DNA of 61,251 nucleotides. Origin: Blastocatellia bacterium. GTDB lineage: Bacteria; Acidobacteriota; Blastocatellia; Pyrinomonadales; Pyrinomonadaceae. The first letter of the stretch is position 1; each line of letters begins with the position of its first letter. The stretch is taken from positions 1-61,251 of the forward strand of contig JAEUQI010000006.1 in NCBI GenBank assembly GCA_016789145.1, in the 5' to 3' direction. The position numbers were made by a program, and so were the translations under genes. Shown one piece after another: positions 17,216-24,397 of the stretch. Under the pieces are notes generated by a model. It saw only the letters and a list, made by a program, of their open reading frames with translations. It was not told where the DNA came from and made no database searches.

Positions 17216-18169
17216 GTGGCAGATAAGCAAGAAATCTGGAAATTCGCAGCCTTGCGTTTAATTGGCGAGGTCGTGACGTTACTCGTCGTTTCTGAAAGCA
17301 GCGGCAGCAGTCCTGGGCGTTCGGGCTATAAGATGGCAGTCGCTTCGGATGGCGAACTGTGCGGCAGCATTGGCGGCGGCGTAATGGAAGTTTCGCTCGT
17401 TGAGCGAGCGAAGTCCAAAGTCCAAGGTCCAAAGTCCAAGGTCATTAACCAGATTCATCGGCGCGATGTCGATAATGCGAGCGGAATGATATGTTCGGGG
17501 CGGCAGACGGTGGTGATAATGCGATTGACTGCGGCGGACGTTGATGCCGTGAATTCGATCATCGATGGCCTGAGACAACGAACACCGATCGCATTTGAAA
17601 TTTCAAATCTCGGATTTGGAATTGTTGAGGGAACTACTGACGGTTCTCGACGTTATTTCTCGAAGACGAGCGAAACTGAGTTTGTGTATCAAGAAAAGCT
17701 CGGCGAACAGCAGCATCTCTACATCATCGGTGGCGGGCATTGTGCATTGGCGTTGAGCGACCTTGCTTCGAAACTGGATTTTCGGATCAGCATTTTTGAT
17801 GATCGGCCTGAGTTGAATACGATCGCGAAGAATCAGTTTGCGGACGCGGTTATCATCATTGATAGCTACGAGAATATCGGCGAACATTTGCCGCAGGGCG
17901 ACGATGTTTATGTTGTGGTGATGACGCTTGGATATCGAAGCGACGCGGTTGCGATTCGGCAATTGATCGATCACGAGTTCAAATATTTTGGTGTTCTTGG
18001 CAGTAAAGCGAAGATGGCGACGTTGATGAAAGAGCTTCGCGACGAAGGTTTCGATCAAGACAAACTCGCCCGGATCCACACACCGATAGGCCTGCCGATC
18101 AACAGCCGCACGCCTGAGGAGATCGCGGTTTCGATCGCGGCCGAAATTATTAAGGTCAGGAATGCATGA
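17216..18169 (+). CDS. xdhC: XdhC-family xanthine dehydrogenase maturation factor
   Basis: A cytoplasmic factor that binds molybdenum cofactor and inserts it into xanthine dehydrogenase. The N-terminal XdhC/CoxI domain shows LLVVSESSGSSPGRSGYKMAV and CGSIGGGVMEVSL. The C-terminal Rossmann domain begins LYIIGGGHCALALSDLA and continues to GVLGSKAK and IGLPINSRTPEEIAVSIAAEI. The frame is open back to 17105, but the upstream part reads like leader. I chose the GTG at 17216, which gives VADKQEIWKF and about 317 residues; a TTG at 17189 is an alternative. A GTCCAAR heptamer repeated four times lies in the coding region at 17413. The gene is separated from xdhB by the two-gene island. Confidence 0.88.
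   Translation: MADKQEIWKFAALRLIGEVVTLLVVSESSGSSPGRSGYKMAVASDGELCGSIGGGVMEVSLVERAKSKVQGPKSKVINQIHRRDVDNASGMICSGRQTVVIMRLTAADVDAVNSIIDGLRQRTPIAFEISNLGFGIVEGTTDGSRRYFSKTSETEFVYQEKLGEQQHLYIIGGGHCALALSDLASKLDFRISIFDDRPELNTIAKNQFADAVIIIDSYENIGEHLPQGDDVYVVVMTLGYRSDAVAIRQLIDHEFKYFGVLGSKAKMATLMKELRDEGFDQDKLARIHTPIGLPINSRTPEEIAVSIAAEIIKVRNA
17413..17443 (+). repeat. Heptanucleotide tandem repeat (GTCCAAR)x4 inside xdhC
   Basis: GTCCAAA and GTCCAAG alternate four times, followed by a partial GTC. It encodes KSKVQGPKSKV in the linker after the first conserved XdhC block. Seven is not a multiple of three, so gain or loss of one unit would shift the frame. Confidence 0.9.
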
Positions 18170-18232
18170 TCGGAACTCGTTAGTGTGATTCTGACGAGAT
18201 TGTCGTAAAGTATAGTATCGCGAGAGAACAAG

Positions 18233-18260
18233 CCGCCCGCCAACGCAGGCGGTTCTGACA
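18233..18260. repeat. Palindromic REP-like repeat, copy 2 (vanW leader)
   Basis: Same 28-bp family as in xdhA (starts CCGCCCGCCAACGCAGGCGG, ends TTCTGACA). It ends 2 nt before the vanW ATG, so it occupies the place where a ribosome-binding site would be expected. Confidence 0.8.
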
Positions 18261-18262
18261 TT

Positions 18263-19078
18263 ATGGACAGCAAACAGATCGCTAAACCTATTAAACGCAG
18301 TTATTTGCGTGGCTTGCTTGGGCGTGAATATTTCACGTTGAGGCGGCAGATGGAATGGCTGTCTCGGTATAGCTCATTTGCTCAGAAAGACCCAAAAGTC
18401 CGCCTCGCAAACTCGATCATCAAACATCGGTCGTTCATATTGCGGCCGCTTCGCGATGTTGAAATGTATCTGCAATACAACAAGATCACAAATCTTCGCC
18501 TCGCGATCGAGCCGCTAAACGGCATCGTGATCAAGCCCGGTGAGACGTTCTCGATCTGGCGAAATGTCGGCAGACCGACCGCCAGACGCGGCTTTCTAGA
18601 GGGCCTAGTCCTCCACAACGGAAAGATCGAAAAGGGAATCGGCGGCGGGCTTTGTCAGCTTGGGAATCTGCTCTATTGGATCGCGCTGCATTCGCCGCTT
18701 ACGATCACCGAGCGGTATCGCCATGGCTTTGATGTATTCCCCGATATCAACCGCAGCATTCCGTTTGCTTGCGGGGCGACCCTTGCTTACAACTACATCG
18801 ACCTTCAGCTTCGTAATGATACGAATGATACGTTCCGCATCGATCTCTGGCTTGATGACGAGTATTTGAACGGCGAATTGCTCTCTAGCCGCCCGCTTGA
18901 AAACAAATACGAAGTCTTCGAAACCGATCATCTCATCAAGATGCAGCCATGGGGCGGCTACACGCGGCACAACCGCATCTGGAAACGTTCGACATCGCTC
19001 ATCGACGGCATGACGCAAGAAGAACTCGTCACCGAAAATCACGCGATCATGATGTACAATCCGCTGCTTTCGGCTTAA
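18263..19078 (+). CDS. VanW family protein
   Basis: A 271-residue protein of the VanW family, named from a vancomycin-resistance cluster accessory gene but with no proven biochemical function. Diagnostic segments are NGIVIKPGETFSIWRNVGRPTARRGF, GGGLCQLGNLLYWIALHS and the DVFPDINRSIPFACGATLAYNYIDLQ stretch. There is no signal peptide, so the protein is likely cytoplasmic. The ATG has no Shine-Dalgarno sequence, because the bases directly upstream are a dispersed palindromic repeat. No van resistance genes are nearby, so a role in glycopeptide resistance is not implied. Confidence 0.9.
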   Translation: MDSKQIAKPIKRSYLRGLLGREYFTLRRQMEWLSRYSSFAQKDPKVRLANSIIKHRSFILRPLRDVEMYLQYNKITNLRLAIEPLNGIVIKPGETFSIWRNVGRPTARRGFLEGLVLHNGKIEKGIGGGLCQLGNLLYWIALHSPLTITERYRHGFDVFPDINRSIPFACGATLAYNYIDLQLRNDTNDTFRIDLWLDDEYLNGELLSSRPLENKYEVFETDHLIKMQPWGGYTRHNRIWKRSTSLIDGMTQEELVTENHAIMMYNPLLSA

Positions 19079-19171
19079 CTACAAATATTTACAATTCGCT
19101 TGGGAACCTTTTCTCGTAGACGGTGTCTAACCATCTAGCGGTTGGCACCATCGCTACAGGAGGAAAAGTTT

Positions 19172-19996
19172 ATGTTTGACCAAATGATCGAATCTGAGCC
19201 GGCAAATGCTGATTTCAAAAGCCGCCGCAAATACTTTGTAACGTCCGGACTGGTTGTTGGCACGTTGTTTTTTGTTGGTGTCATCGTCAGTATCTTCGCT
19301 TCCGAATTCGGAATACGGAATTCCAATATCGAGTTGACCGAGTTGATAGCACCGGTCGAAATGGCGGCGCCCGCACCGCCGGCACCACAGCCTAAGGCAC
19401 CGTCGAATGCCCCGGCGAAGGAAAACTCAAAGCTGCCAATGCGAACCGACAGTATTGCACGGATAGACGAGCAACAGCCCGCTCCGACTACAGTTTCGAC
19501 AACTCCGAACACCACTCCGTCGCGTCCTAATGGCGCATACGAGATCGGGCCGATCAATATCGATCCTGTTGGTCCGCCGGTCGGTGCTGGCCGAGCAACA
19601 GGCCCCAGTGGCGACGATAATGGCACATCAGGGTTAGGGAAGACAGAGCCCGTGCTCGAGCCGGAGGTCAAGTCTGAGCCGCCCGTGATCAAGAAGCCGG
19701 AGCCGCCAAAAAATCGCCCGCCGGTCAGCAAAGGCGTGCTTAACGGTTCAGCGCTTAGCTTACCTAAGCCTAGCTATTCGCCCGCTGCAAGGGCAGTCGG
19801 TGCGAGCGGAACGGTAAAGGTTCAGGTGACGATCGACGAGACCGGTCGTGTCATATCGGCAAATGCGATCGCGGGGCATCCGCTACTCCGTAGCGACGCC
19901 GAACGAGCTGCACGGGCAGCCAAGTTCTCGCCGACGAAATTATCGGATGTGCCTGTAAAGGTAACGGGCATAATCACTTACAACTTTACAAGATGA
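19172..19996 (+). CDS. TonB-like energy transducer, paralogue 1
   Basis: A 274-residue inner-membrane protein with a cytoplasmic N-terminus, one transmembrane helix (about 23-46), a Pro/Ala/Glu-rich periplasmic linker and a TonB C-terminal domain (about 190-274). That domain includes SGTVKVQVTIDETGRVISANAIAGHPLLR and AARAAKFSPTKL. A strong AGGAGG lies 7 nt before the ATG at 19172, which is preferred over an in-frame TTG at 19142. The N-terminal MFDQMIESEPA and the domain order match the next gene, so the two arose by tandem duplication. A strong terminator follows. No ExbB/ExbD genes are in the window. Confidence 0.88.
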   Translation: MFDQMIESEPANADFKSRRKYFVTSGLVVGTLFFVGVIVSIFASEFGIRNSNIELTELIAPVEMAAPAPPAPQPKAPSNAPAKENSKLPMRTDSIARIDEQQPAPTTVSTTPNTTPSRPNGAYEIGPINIDPVGPPVGAGRATGPSGDDNGTSGLGKTEPVLEPEVKSEPPVIKKPEPPKNRPPVSKGVLNGSALSLPKPSYSPAARAVGASGTVKVQVTIDETGRVISANAIAGHPLLRSDAERAARAAKFSPTKLSDVPVKVTGIITYNFTR

Positions 19997-20025
19997 CGCA
20001 TGGATGGTTCTTCTTCTAAACTCGT

Positions 20026-20064
20026 CCGGCTCTTAGCAACTTTGCAAAGAGCCGGTTCTTTTTT
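20026..20064 (+). terminator. Rho-independent terminator after TonB-like gene 1
   Basis: CCGGCTCTT (20026-20034) pairs perfectly with AAGAGCCGG (20047-20055), followed by TTCTTTTTT. It separates the two tandem TonB-like genes, so each has its own transcript. Confidence 0.93.
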
Positions 20065-20155
20065 GCACAACTTTACAAAACCGCACGTGATTCTGCTCTA
20101 CGATAGTCGTATGAGTATCAGATGCGATGCAAATTGCTCTGATGGAGGAATCATA

Positions 20156-20995
20156 ATGTTTGAAGAATTAGTCGAAACTCAACCAAGCGTAACGGACGGC
20201 ACGAGCCGCAAGTCGTATTTTGTCGGTGCAACTCTCGTCCTAAGCATCTCGCTGTTTGCGGCGTTGATCGTCAGCATTTTTGCGATCGATCTTGATGTTG
20301 ATGTTAATGAGATGGATATGCTTTCGGTCGTCGCTCCTATCGACACACCTGTCGAGCAAAAACGGCCTGAGCTCGAATCCGCACCTAAAGAGAAACCAAG
20401 GTTAGACGCCGCGCCATCTGGTGCTCCGCGGATAACCGTTCGACAGGACACGGTGGCTCGACTAGATGAAAGCCCGACAGCCGTTCCAACAACAGTTTCG
20501 ACCTCGGCAACGACACAGAAAGCACGGCCCGTTACCGGAAATTTCGTCATTGGTGACTTCGATTTTGACGGAGCCAACACCGGCAAGGTCGGTCGCGGCC
20601 CCGGCGGAACAGGCACCGAAGGCGATGGTTTGGGCGACGGAAGTTTAGTTGCAAAGGTCGAAGAAGAGCCTGCACAACCAGCACCTCCGCCGGTCGTAAA
20701 ACCTGCACCAAAGCGTTCGCTAGTCCAGACGTTGGGCGTCATAAACGGCCGGGCGACCAGCTTGCCAATGCCGGCAGTACCGGCGACAGCAAAGGTCGCA
20801 AACGTTGCGGGAACAGTCTCCGTACAAGTATTGGTCGATGAGAACGGCAACGTGATCTCGGCAAGTGCGGTCTCAGGCAATCAACTGCTGCGTGCTTCGT
20901 CTGAGGCAGCGGCTCGCCAGGCAAAATTCCGAGCTACGACCGTCGATGGTACGCCGGTCAAAGTTTCGGGCGTGATCAATTACAACTTCTCTTAA
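20156..20995 (+). CDS. TonB-like energy transducer, paralogue 2
   Basis: A 279-residue paralogue of the preceding protein. It has MFEELVETQPS at the N-terminus, a transmembrane helix at about 21-44 (YFVGATLVLSISLFAALIVSIFA), a Pro/Glu-rich linker, a glycine-rich stretch (GRGPGGTGTEGDGLGDG) and the TonB C-terminal domain (VAGTVSVQVLVDENGNVISASAVSGNQLLR). The frame is open back to 20000, but that part covers the upstream terminator; the ATG at 20156 with GGAGG 7 nt ahead is the real start. A terminator at 21025 follows. Different linkers in the two copies suggest different outer-membrane receptor partners. Confidence 0.88.
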   Translation: MFEELVETQPSVTDGTSRKSYFVGATLVLSISLFAALIVSIFAIDLDVDVNEMDMLSVVAPIDTPVEQKRPELESAPKEKPRLDAAPSGAPRITVRQDTVARLDESPTAVPTTVSTSATTQKARPVTGNFVIGDFDFDGANTGKVGRGPGGTGTEGDGLGDGSLVAKVEEEPAQPAPPPVVKPAPKRSLVQTLGVINGRATSLPMPAVPATAKVANVAGTVSVQVLVDENGNVISASAVSGNQLLRASSEAAARQAKFRATTVDGTPVKVSGVINYNFS

Positions 20996-21024
20996 AGAGT
21001 TCATTCATTTGAACCCTCCGATTG

Positions 21025-21049
21025 GCGAGCCGACGGGCTCGCCTTTTTC
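21025..21049 (+). terminator. Rho-independent terminator after TonB-like gene 2
   Basis: GGCGAGCC (21025-21032) and GGCTCGCC (21037-21044) form an 8-bp stem with a GACG loop, followed by TTTTT. It abuts the stop codon of the convergent DUF512 gene. Confidence 0.93.
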
Positions 21050-22485
21050 TATGCTAAAAAGTCGAGTAGTGAATCCAGGTCGAAGTCATAAACGGGGACT
21101 TTGAATTGCCTCTTGAGTTCGTCGTAAGACATGCCGTCGAGAAAGATCGGCTCGTCGGATTTGATCGTGATCTTGGGGATCGTAACGAAATCGCCGACGA
21201 CCTTGTCTTTCATAGCGACCAGATCTTGTCCCGTCAATAATCCTGCGACCGAAACGTCGCCGCCGAAATAACCGTTGGGAACGGCCATCACGGTCAATCG
21301 CGAGCCTGTCGCTGCATTGTACCGTTCGATCTGCTCTCTCAATATCGGAGCAAACATCTCGCCGGTGAGCATCGTGCCGAACATGTCAGAGCCACCTGCG
21401 GTAGCGGGTGGTTGAAGGTTCGTTGAAAGTACGCGAGATGGAATGAGTGCCGCAGCGTGTGTCCTTTCATCAGTAGTTTGTCTTCGCCGAGTTAAACCAC
21501 CCGCTACCGCAGGTGGTTCTGACAGGAACTTCCCAAACGCCTCAGTAAACGTACGCACCATGCCGACGCCGTCTTCGATCTGCGGATAGTTGCCGTAATG
21601 GCGACGCGACGGAAGTTCGTGGCCGGCTTTGATATAGATCTCATCGCCGAGAAACGCGAAAGTTACGCCGAGCGTTTTGCGGAATTCTCTCTGAAGCTTT
21701 TCTACTTCTTTGATCGTTCGCTGGCAGAATTCGGGCGTGACGCGAGTCAGTCGTTCGTCGGTGTTGTACCGCGTCAGAGCAACAGGCACAACAGCCGTTG
21801 AAACTACCTTTGGATAAAGAGCCGCGAGGTCGCGAAGTGTTTTCTCAAGCTGTTTTCCATCGTTAATTCCGGGACACAGCACGACCTGAGCGTGGATCTC
21901 AATGTCGTTGTCGAGCAGCGTTTGCAGCTTATCTGAAATATCGGCTCGCGATTCCTCAACGCCTAACAGATACGCTCGTGTCTTAAGATCGGTTGCGTGG
22001 ACGGACACATACTGCGGTGACAGACGTTGCTCGACGATGCGTTTCATCTCGTCGTCGGTGATCGACGACAGCGTCGTGTAGTTGCCGTAGAGGAACGAAA
22101 GCCGTATGTCTTCGTCGCGAACGAACAGCGACGGACGTGCGTCCTCAGGATTGCCTTTGCAGAAACAGAATAGACATTCGTTCGCACATTGACGCGGCAC
22201 GATCTGTTCAAACATTAGCCCGAGGTCTTCGCCTTCGTCGCGGTCGAACTCGATCTCTTCGGTTTCGCCGTTGGATTTTTTGACCAGGAATGTAAGCTCA
22301 GTTTCGCCGGAGGTTTGAAAGCGGAAATCGAGATAGTCACGCACCGAACGGCCGTTGACCTTGACGATGCGGTCGTTCGCCCGCAGCTCCAGCTCATCAC
22401 CGACCGTCCCCGGCGTGACCTCAGTAATGATCACGCCCGGACGGCGAAGCTGCGTGACTGCTGGTGTGACTGCGAATTCGTACAT
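21049..22485 (-). CDS. PDZ-radical SAM DUF512 protein with an in-frame palindromic insertion
   Basis: A 478-residue DUF512/TIGR03279-like protein. Residues about 13-85 form a PDZ-like domain (GVIITEVTPGT, NDRIVKVNGRSV). Then comes a radical-SAM-type CX3CX2C cluster site in CANECLFC (Cys100, 104, 107), the family core, and a C-terminal DUF512 region ending in a FLDGMSYDEL motif. The function of this family is not established. Residues about 321-368, from SEPPAVAGG to PPATAGGSD, are encoded by a 141-bp palindromic repeat pair (21384-21524) and interrupt the conserved FGKFL...MFGTMLTGEM continuity without shifting the frame. Another 76-bp inverted repeat fills its leader next to the ATG. Confidence 0.88.
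   Translation of the reverse strand: MYEFAVTPAVTQLRRPGVIITEVTPGTVGDELELRANDRIVKVNGRSVRDYLDFRFQTSGETELTFLVKKSNGETEEIEFDRDEGEDLGLMFEQIVPRQCANECLFCFCKGNPEDARPSLFVRDEDIRLSFLYGNYTTLSSITDDEMKRIVEQRLSPQYVSVHATDLKTRAYLLGVEESRADISDKLQTLLDNDIEIHAQVVLCPGINDGKQLEKTLRDLAALYPKVVSTAVVPVALTRYNTDERLTRVTPEFCQRTIKEVEKLQREFRKTLGVTFAFLGDEIYIKAGHELPSRRHYGNYPQIEDGVGMVRTFTEAFGKFLSEPPAVAGGLTRRRQTTDERTHAAALIPSRVLSTNLQPPATAGGSDMFGTMLTGEMFAPILREQIERYNAATGSRLTVMAVPNGYFGGDVSVAGLLTGQDLVAMKDKVVGDFVTIPKITIKSDEPIFLDGMSYDELKRQFKVPVYDFDLDSLLDFLA
21384..21524. repeat. REP doublet inserted in-frame in the DUF512 gene (copies 3 and 4)
   Basis: Two 28-bp copies of the CCACCCGCTACCGCAGGTGG-type repeat stand in opposite orientation at 21384-21411 and 21497-21524, flanking 85 bp. 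The total length of 141 bp is exactly 47 codons, and the frame is preserved. The encoded peptide has the mirrored ends PPAVAGG and PPATAGG. Confidence 0.85.
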
Positions 22486-22488
22486 TTT

Positions 22489-22564
22489 GGAGCGCCGACA
22501 CTCCTGTCGGCTTCTTCGGTTCGCGTCGAAGCGACGCTCATGCCGACAAGAGTGTCGGCGCTCC
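22489..22564. repeat. 76-bp inverted repeat (second REP-like family) in the DUF512 leader
   Basis: GGAGCGCCGACACTCCTGTC at 22489 onward (23 bp) is repeated inverted at 22542-22564 with one mismatch. Each arm contains its own small GCCGACA/TGTCGGC palindrome. It fills the whole gap between the alanine dehydrogenase stop and the DUF512 start and supplies the only AGGAG near that ATG. Confidence 0.85.
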
Positions 22565-22567
22565 GAG

Positions 22568-23698
22568 CTAGGCTACCGCTGCTTTCAGATCGATCAGCGT
22601 ATCGAGCGGCGTGTATTCGAGGCCTTGCGACGTGGCGACGGCTTCGTAGGTTAGCTTGCCGGCGTAGGTGTTAACGCCTTCTTGCAGGCCTGCATCGTCC
22701 CTGATCGCTTGCTCAAAGCCTTTGTTGGCAAGGGCGAGAGCATACGGCAAAGTCGCATTCGTCAGTGCGAATGTCGATGTACGCGGAACGGCTCCGGGCA
22801 TATTGGCTACGCAATAGTGCAGAACGCCTTCTTCGTAATACGTCGGATTTGAGTGCGTCGTCGCATGTGTCGTTTCAAAGCAGCCGCCTTGATCGACAGC
22901 AACGTCAACGAGAACCGAGCCTTGCGGCAACAGGTGCAGCATGTCGCGTGTGACAAGTTTCGGAGCCGCGGCACCGACAACAAGCACGGCACCGATGACA
23001 AGATCAGCATGCGAAATTGCTTCTTCGATCTGATAACGCGACGAAGCGAGCGTTTGAACTTTCGACAAGAAAATATCATCAAGCTGACGCAGGCGATCGA
23101 GATCGCGATCGATGATCGTTACCTTTGCACCGAGACCGACAGCCATCTTTGCGGCTTCGGTACCGACGATGCCGCCACCGATGATGACGACGTTTGCAGC
23201 CGGTACTCCCGGAACGCCGCCGAGCAAGATGCCCTTGCCGCCGTTCATTTTCTCGAGGTATGTAGCTCCGACTTGGACAGACATACGGCCCGCAACTTCA
23301 GACATCGGTATCAGCAATGGCAAGCGACGACCGCTGGTGATGGTCTCATACGCAACGCCGGTGACCTTGCGTTCGAGCATTTGTTTCGTCAACTCAAGCT
23401 CAGGTGCGAGATGCAGATACGTGAAAAGCACTTGGTTTTCACGCATTCTTGGATACTCAGGTGCGACGGGCTCTTTGACCTTGACGATCATGTCGCCGGC
23501 TTGCCAGACCTCATCTGCAGTGTCGAGCATTTGTGCACCAGCTTTAATGTACTGCTCGTCTTTGAACCCCGAGCCTTCGCCCGCGGTCTTCTGAACAAAT
23601 ACTTCGTGGCCTGCATTCTCCAATGCCTGAACACCAGCAGGCGTCAGCCCGACACGATATTCGTTATCTTTGATCTCTTTCGGTAATCCGATCTTCAT
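22568..23698 (-). CDS. ald: Alanine dehydrogenase
   Basis: NAD-dependent oxidative deamination of L-alanine to pyruvate and ammonia, or the reverse. At 376 residues it has the standard length and near-complete similarity to the Ald family. It begins [23 protein letters not shown]; the pyruvate-site lysine is in [13 protein letters not shown], the catalytic histidine in LHLAPE, and the NAD Rossmann loop is [24 protein letters not shown]. The C-terminal [22 protein letters not shown] is also typical. It is probably cotranscribed with the downstream DUF512 gene through the 76-bp inverted repeat, which might attenuate or stabilise the message. It is divergent from glutathione peroxidase. Confidence 0.96.
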   Translation of the reverse strand: MKIGLPKEIKDNEYRVGLTPAGVQALENAGHEVFVQKTAGEGSGFKDEQYIKAGAQMLDTADEVWQAGDMIVKVKEPVAPEYPRMRENQVLFTYLHLAPELELTKQMLERKVTGVAYETITSGRRLPLLIPMSEVAGRMSVQVGATYLEKMNGGKGILLGGVPGVPAANVVIIGGGIVGTEAAKMAVGLGAKVTIIDRDLDRLRQLDDIFLSKVQTLASSRYQIEEAISHADLVIGAVLVVGAAAPKLVTRDMLHLLPQGSVLVDVAVDQGGCFETTHATTHSNPTYYEEGVLHYCVANMPGAVPRTSTFALTNATLPYALALANKGFEQAIRDDAGLQEGVNTYAGKLTYEAVATSQGLEYTPLDTLIDLKAAVA

Positions 23699-23834
23699 TG
23701 TTAGCTCCTAAACTAAAAAAATACTGATAAATAGCGAATAGATGATTATAAAACGTGATGGCGATTAACGGAAATGCGAGCGTGATTTGAATAGCGCGGA
23801 CAATTTCGAGAAAATTCATTGAGGTATTATTTTT

Positions 23835-24383
23835 ATGGCAGATAACATTTTTGAAATTCCGGTTAAAACAATTGATGGTCAGGAAACGACCTTGGAACAA
23901 TACAAGGGCAAGACGCTTTTGTTCGTGAACGTGGCTTCGAAATGCGGTTTGACGCCGCAGTACGAAGGACTCGAGAGCCTGTACGAAGAGTATCGTGACA
24001 AAGGCTTTGAGATCTTGGCGTTTCCGTCAAACGATTTCAAGGGCCAAGAACCGGGCAGCGAAGAAGAGATCAAGGAGTTTTGCTCGACGAATTACAACGT
24101 GCAGTTCCCGATGTTCGCGAAAGTAGGCATCCTCGAAAACCGCCATCCGCTTTACGCATCGTTGATCGAGGCTCAGCCTGAGACCAACGTCAACAACGGC
24201 GAAGGCATGGAAGAACGATTACGCAACTTCGGCCATACGCGTCAGGATCCAACTGATGTCTTGTGGAATTTTGAGAAGTTTCTAGTCGGTAAAGATGGCA
24301 AGATCATCTCGCGATTTGCTCCCGACGTGACGCCGGACGACGAACGTCTCCGCTCCAGCATCGAAGCTGATCTCGCTGCTTAG
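23835..24383 (+). CDS. Glutathione peroxidase family thiol peroxidase
   Basis: Reduces hydrogen peroxide and lipid hydroperoxides with thiols, usually thioredoxin in bacteria. The 182-residue protein has the active-site NVASKCGLTPQYEGL (Cys37, not selenocysteine), the glutamine in FPSNDFKGQEPGS and the tryptophan in WNFEKFLV, completing the catalytic set. There is no signal peptide, so it is cytoplasmic. It has its own upstream region in a 136-bp AT-rich gap divergent from alanine dehydrogenase and converges on the winged-helix regulator. Confidence 0.94.
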   Translation: MADNIFEIPVKTIDGQETTLEQYKGKTLLFVNVASKCGLTPQYEGLESLYEEYRDKGFEILAFPSNDFKGQEPGSEEEIKEFCSTNYNVQFPMFAKVGILENRHPLYASLIEAQPETNVNNGEGMEERLRNFGHTRQDPTDVLWNFEKFLVGKDGKIISRFAPDVTPDDERLRSSIEADLAA

Positions 24384-24397
24384 ACGTTTTTCGCCCG

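Noticed and set aside
20000..20155. N-terminal extension of TonB-like paralogue 2
   Set aside because: The extension would translate through a clear rho-independent terminator. The internal ATG at 20156 has a strong ribosome-binding site and aligns with paralogue 1.
22853..23686. Long plus-strand open frame antisense to alanine dehydrogenase
   Set aside because: A shadow of a highly conserved gene on the other strand, with no ribosome-binding site and unlikely residue composition.
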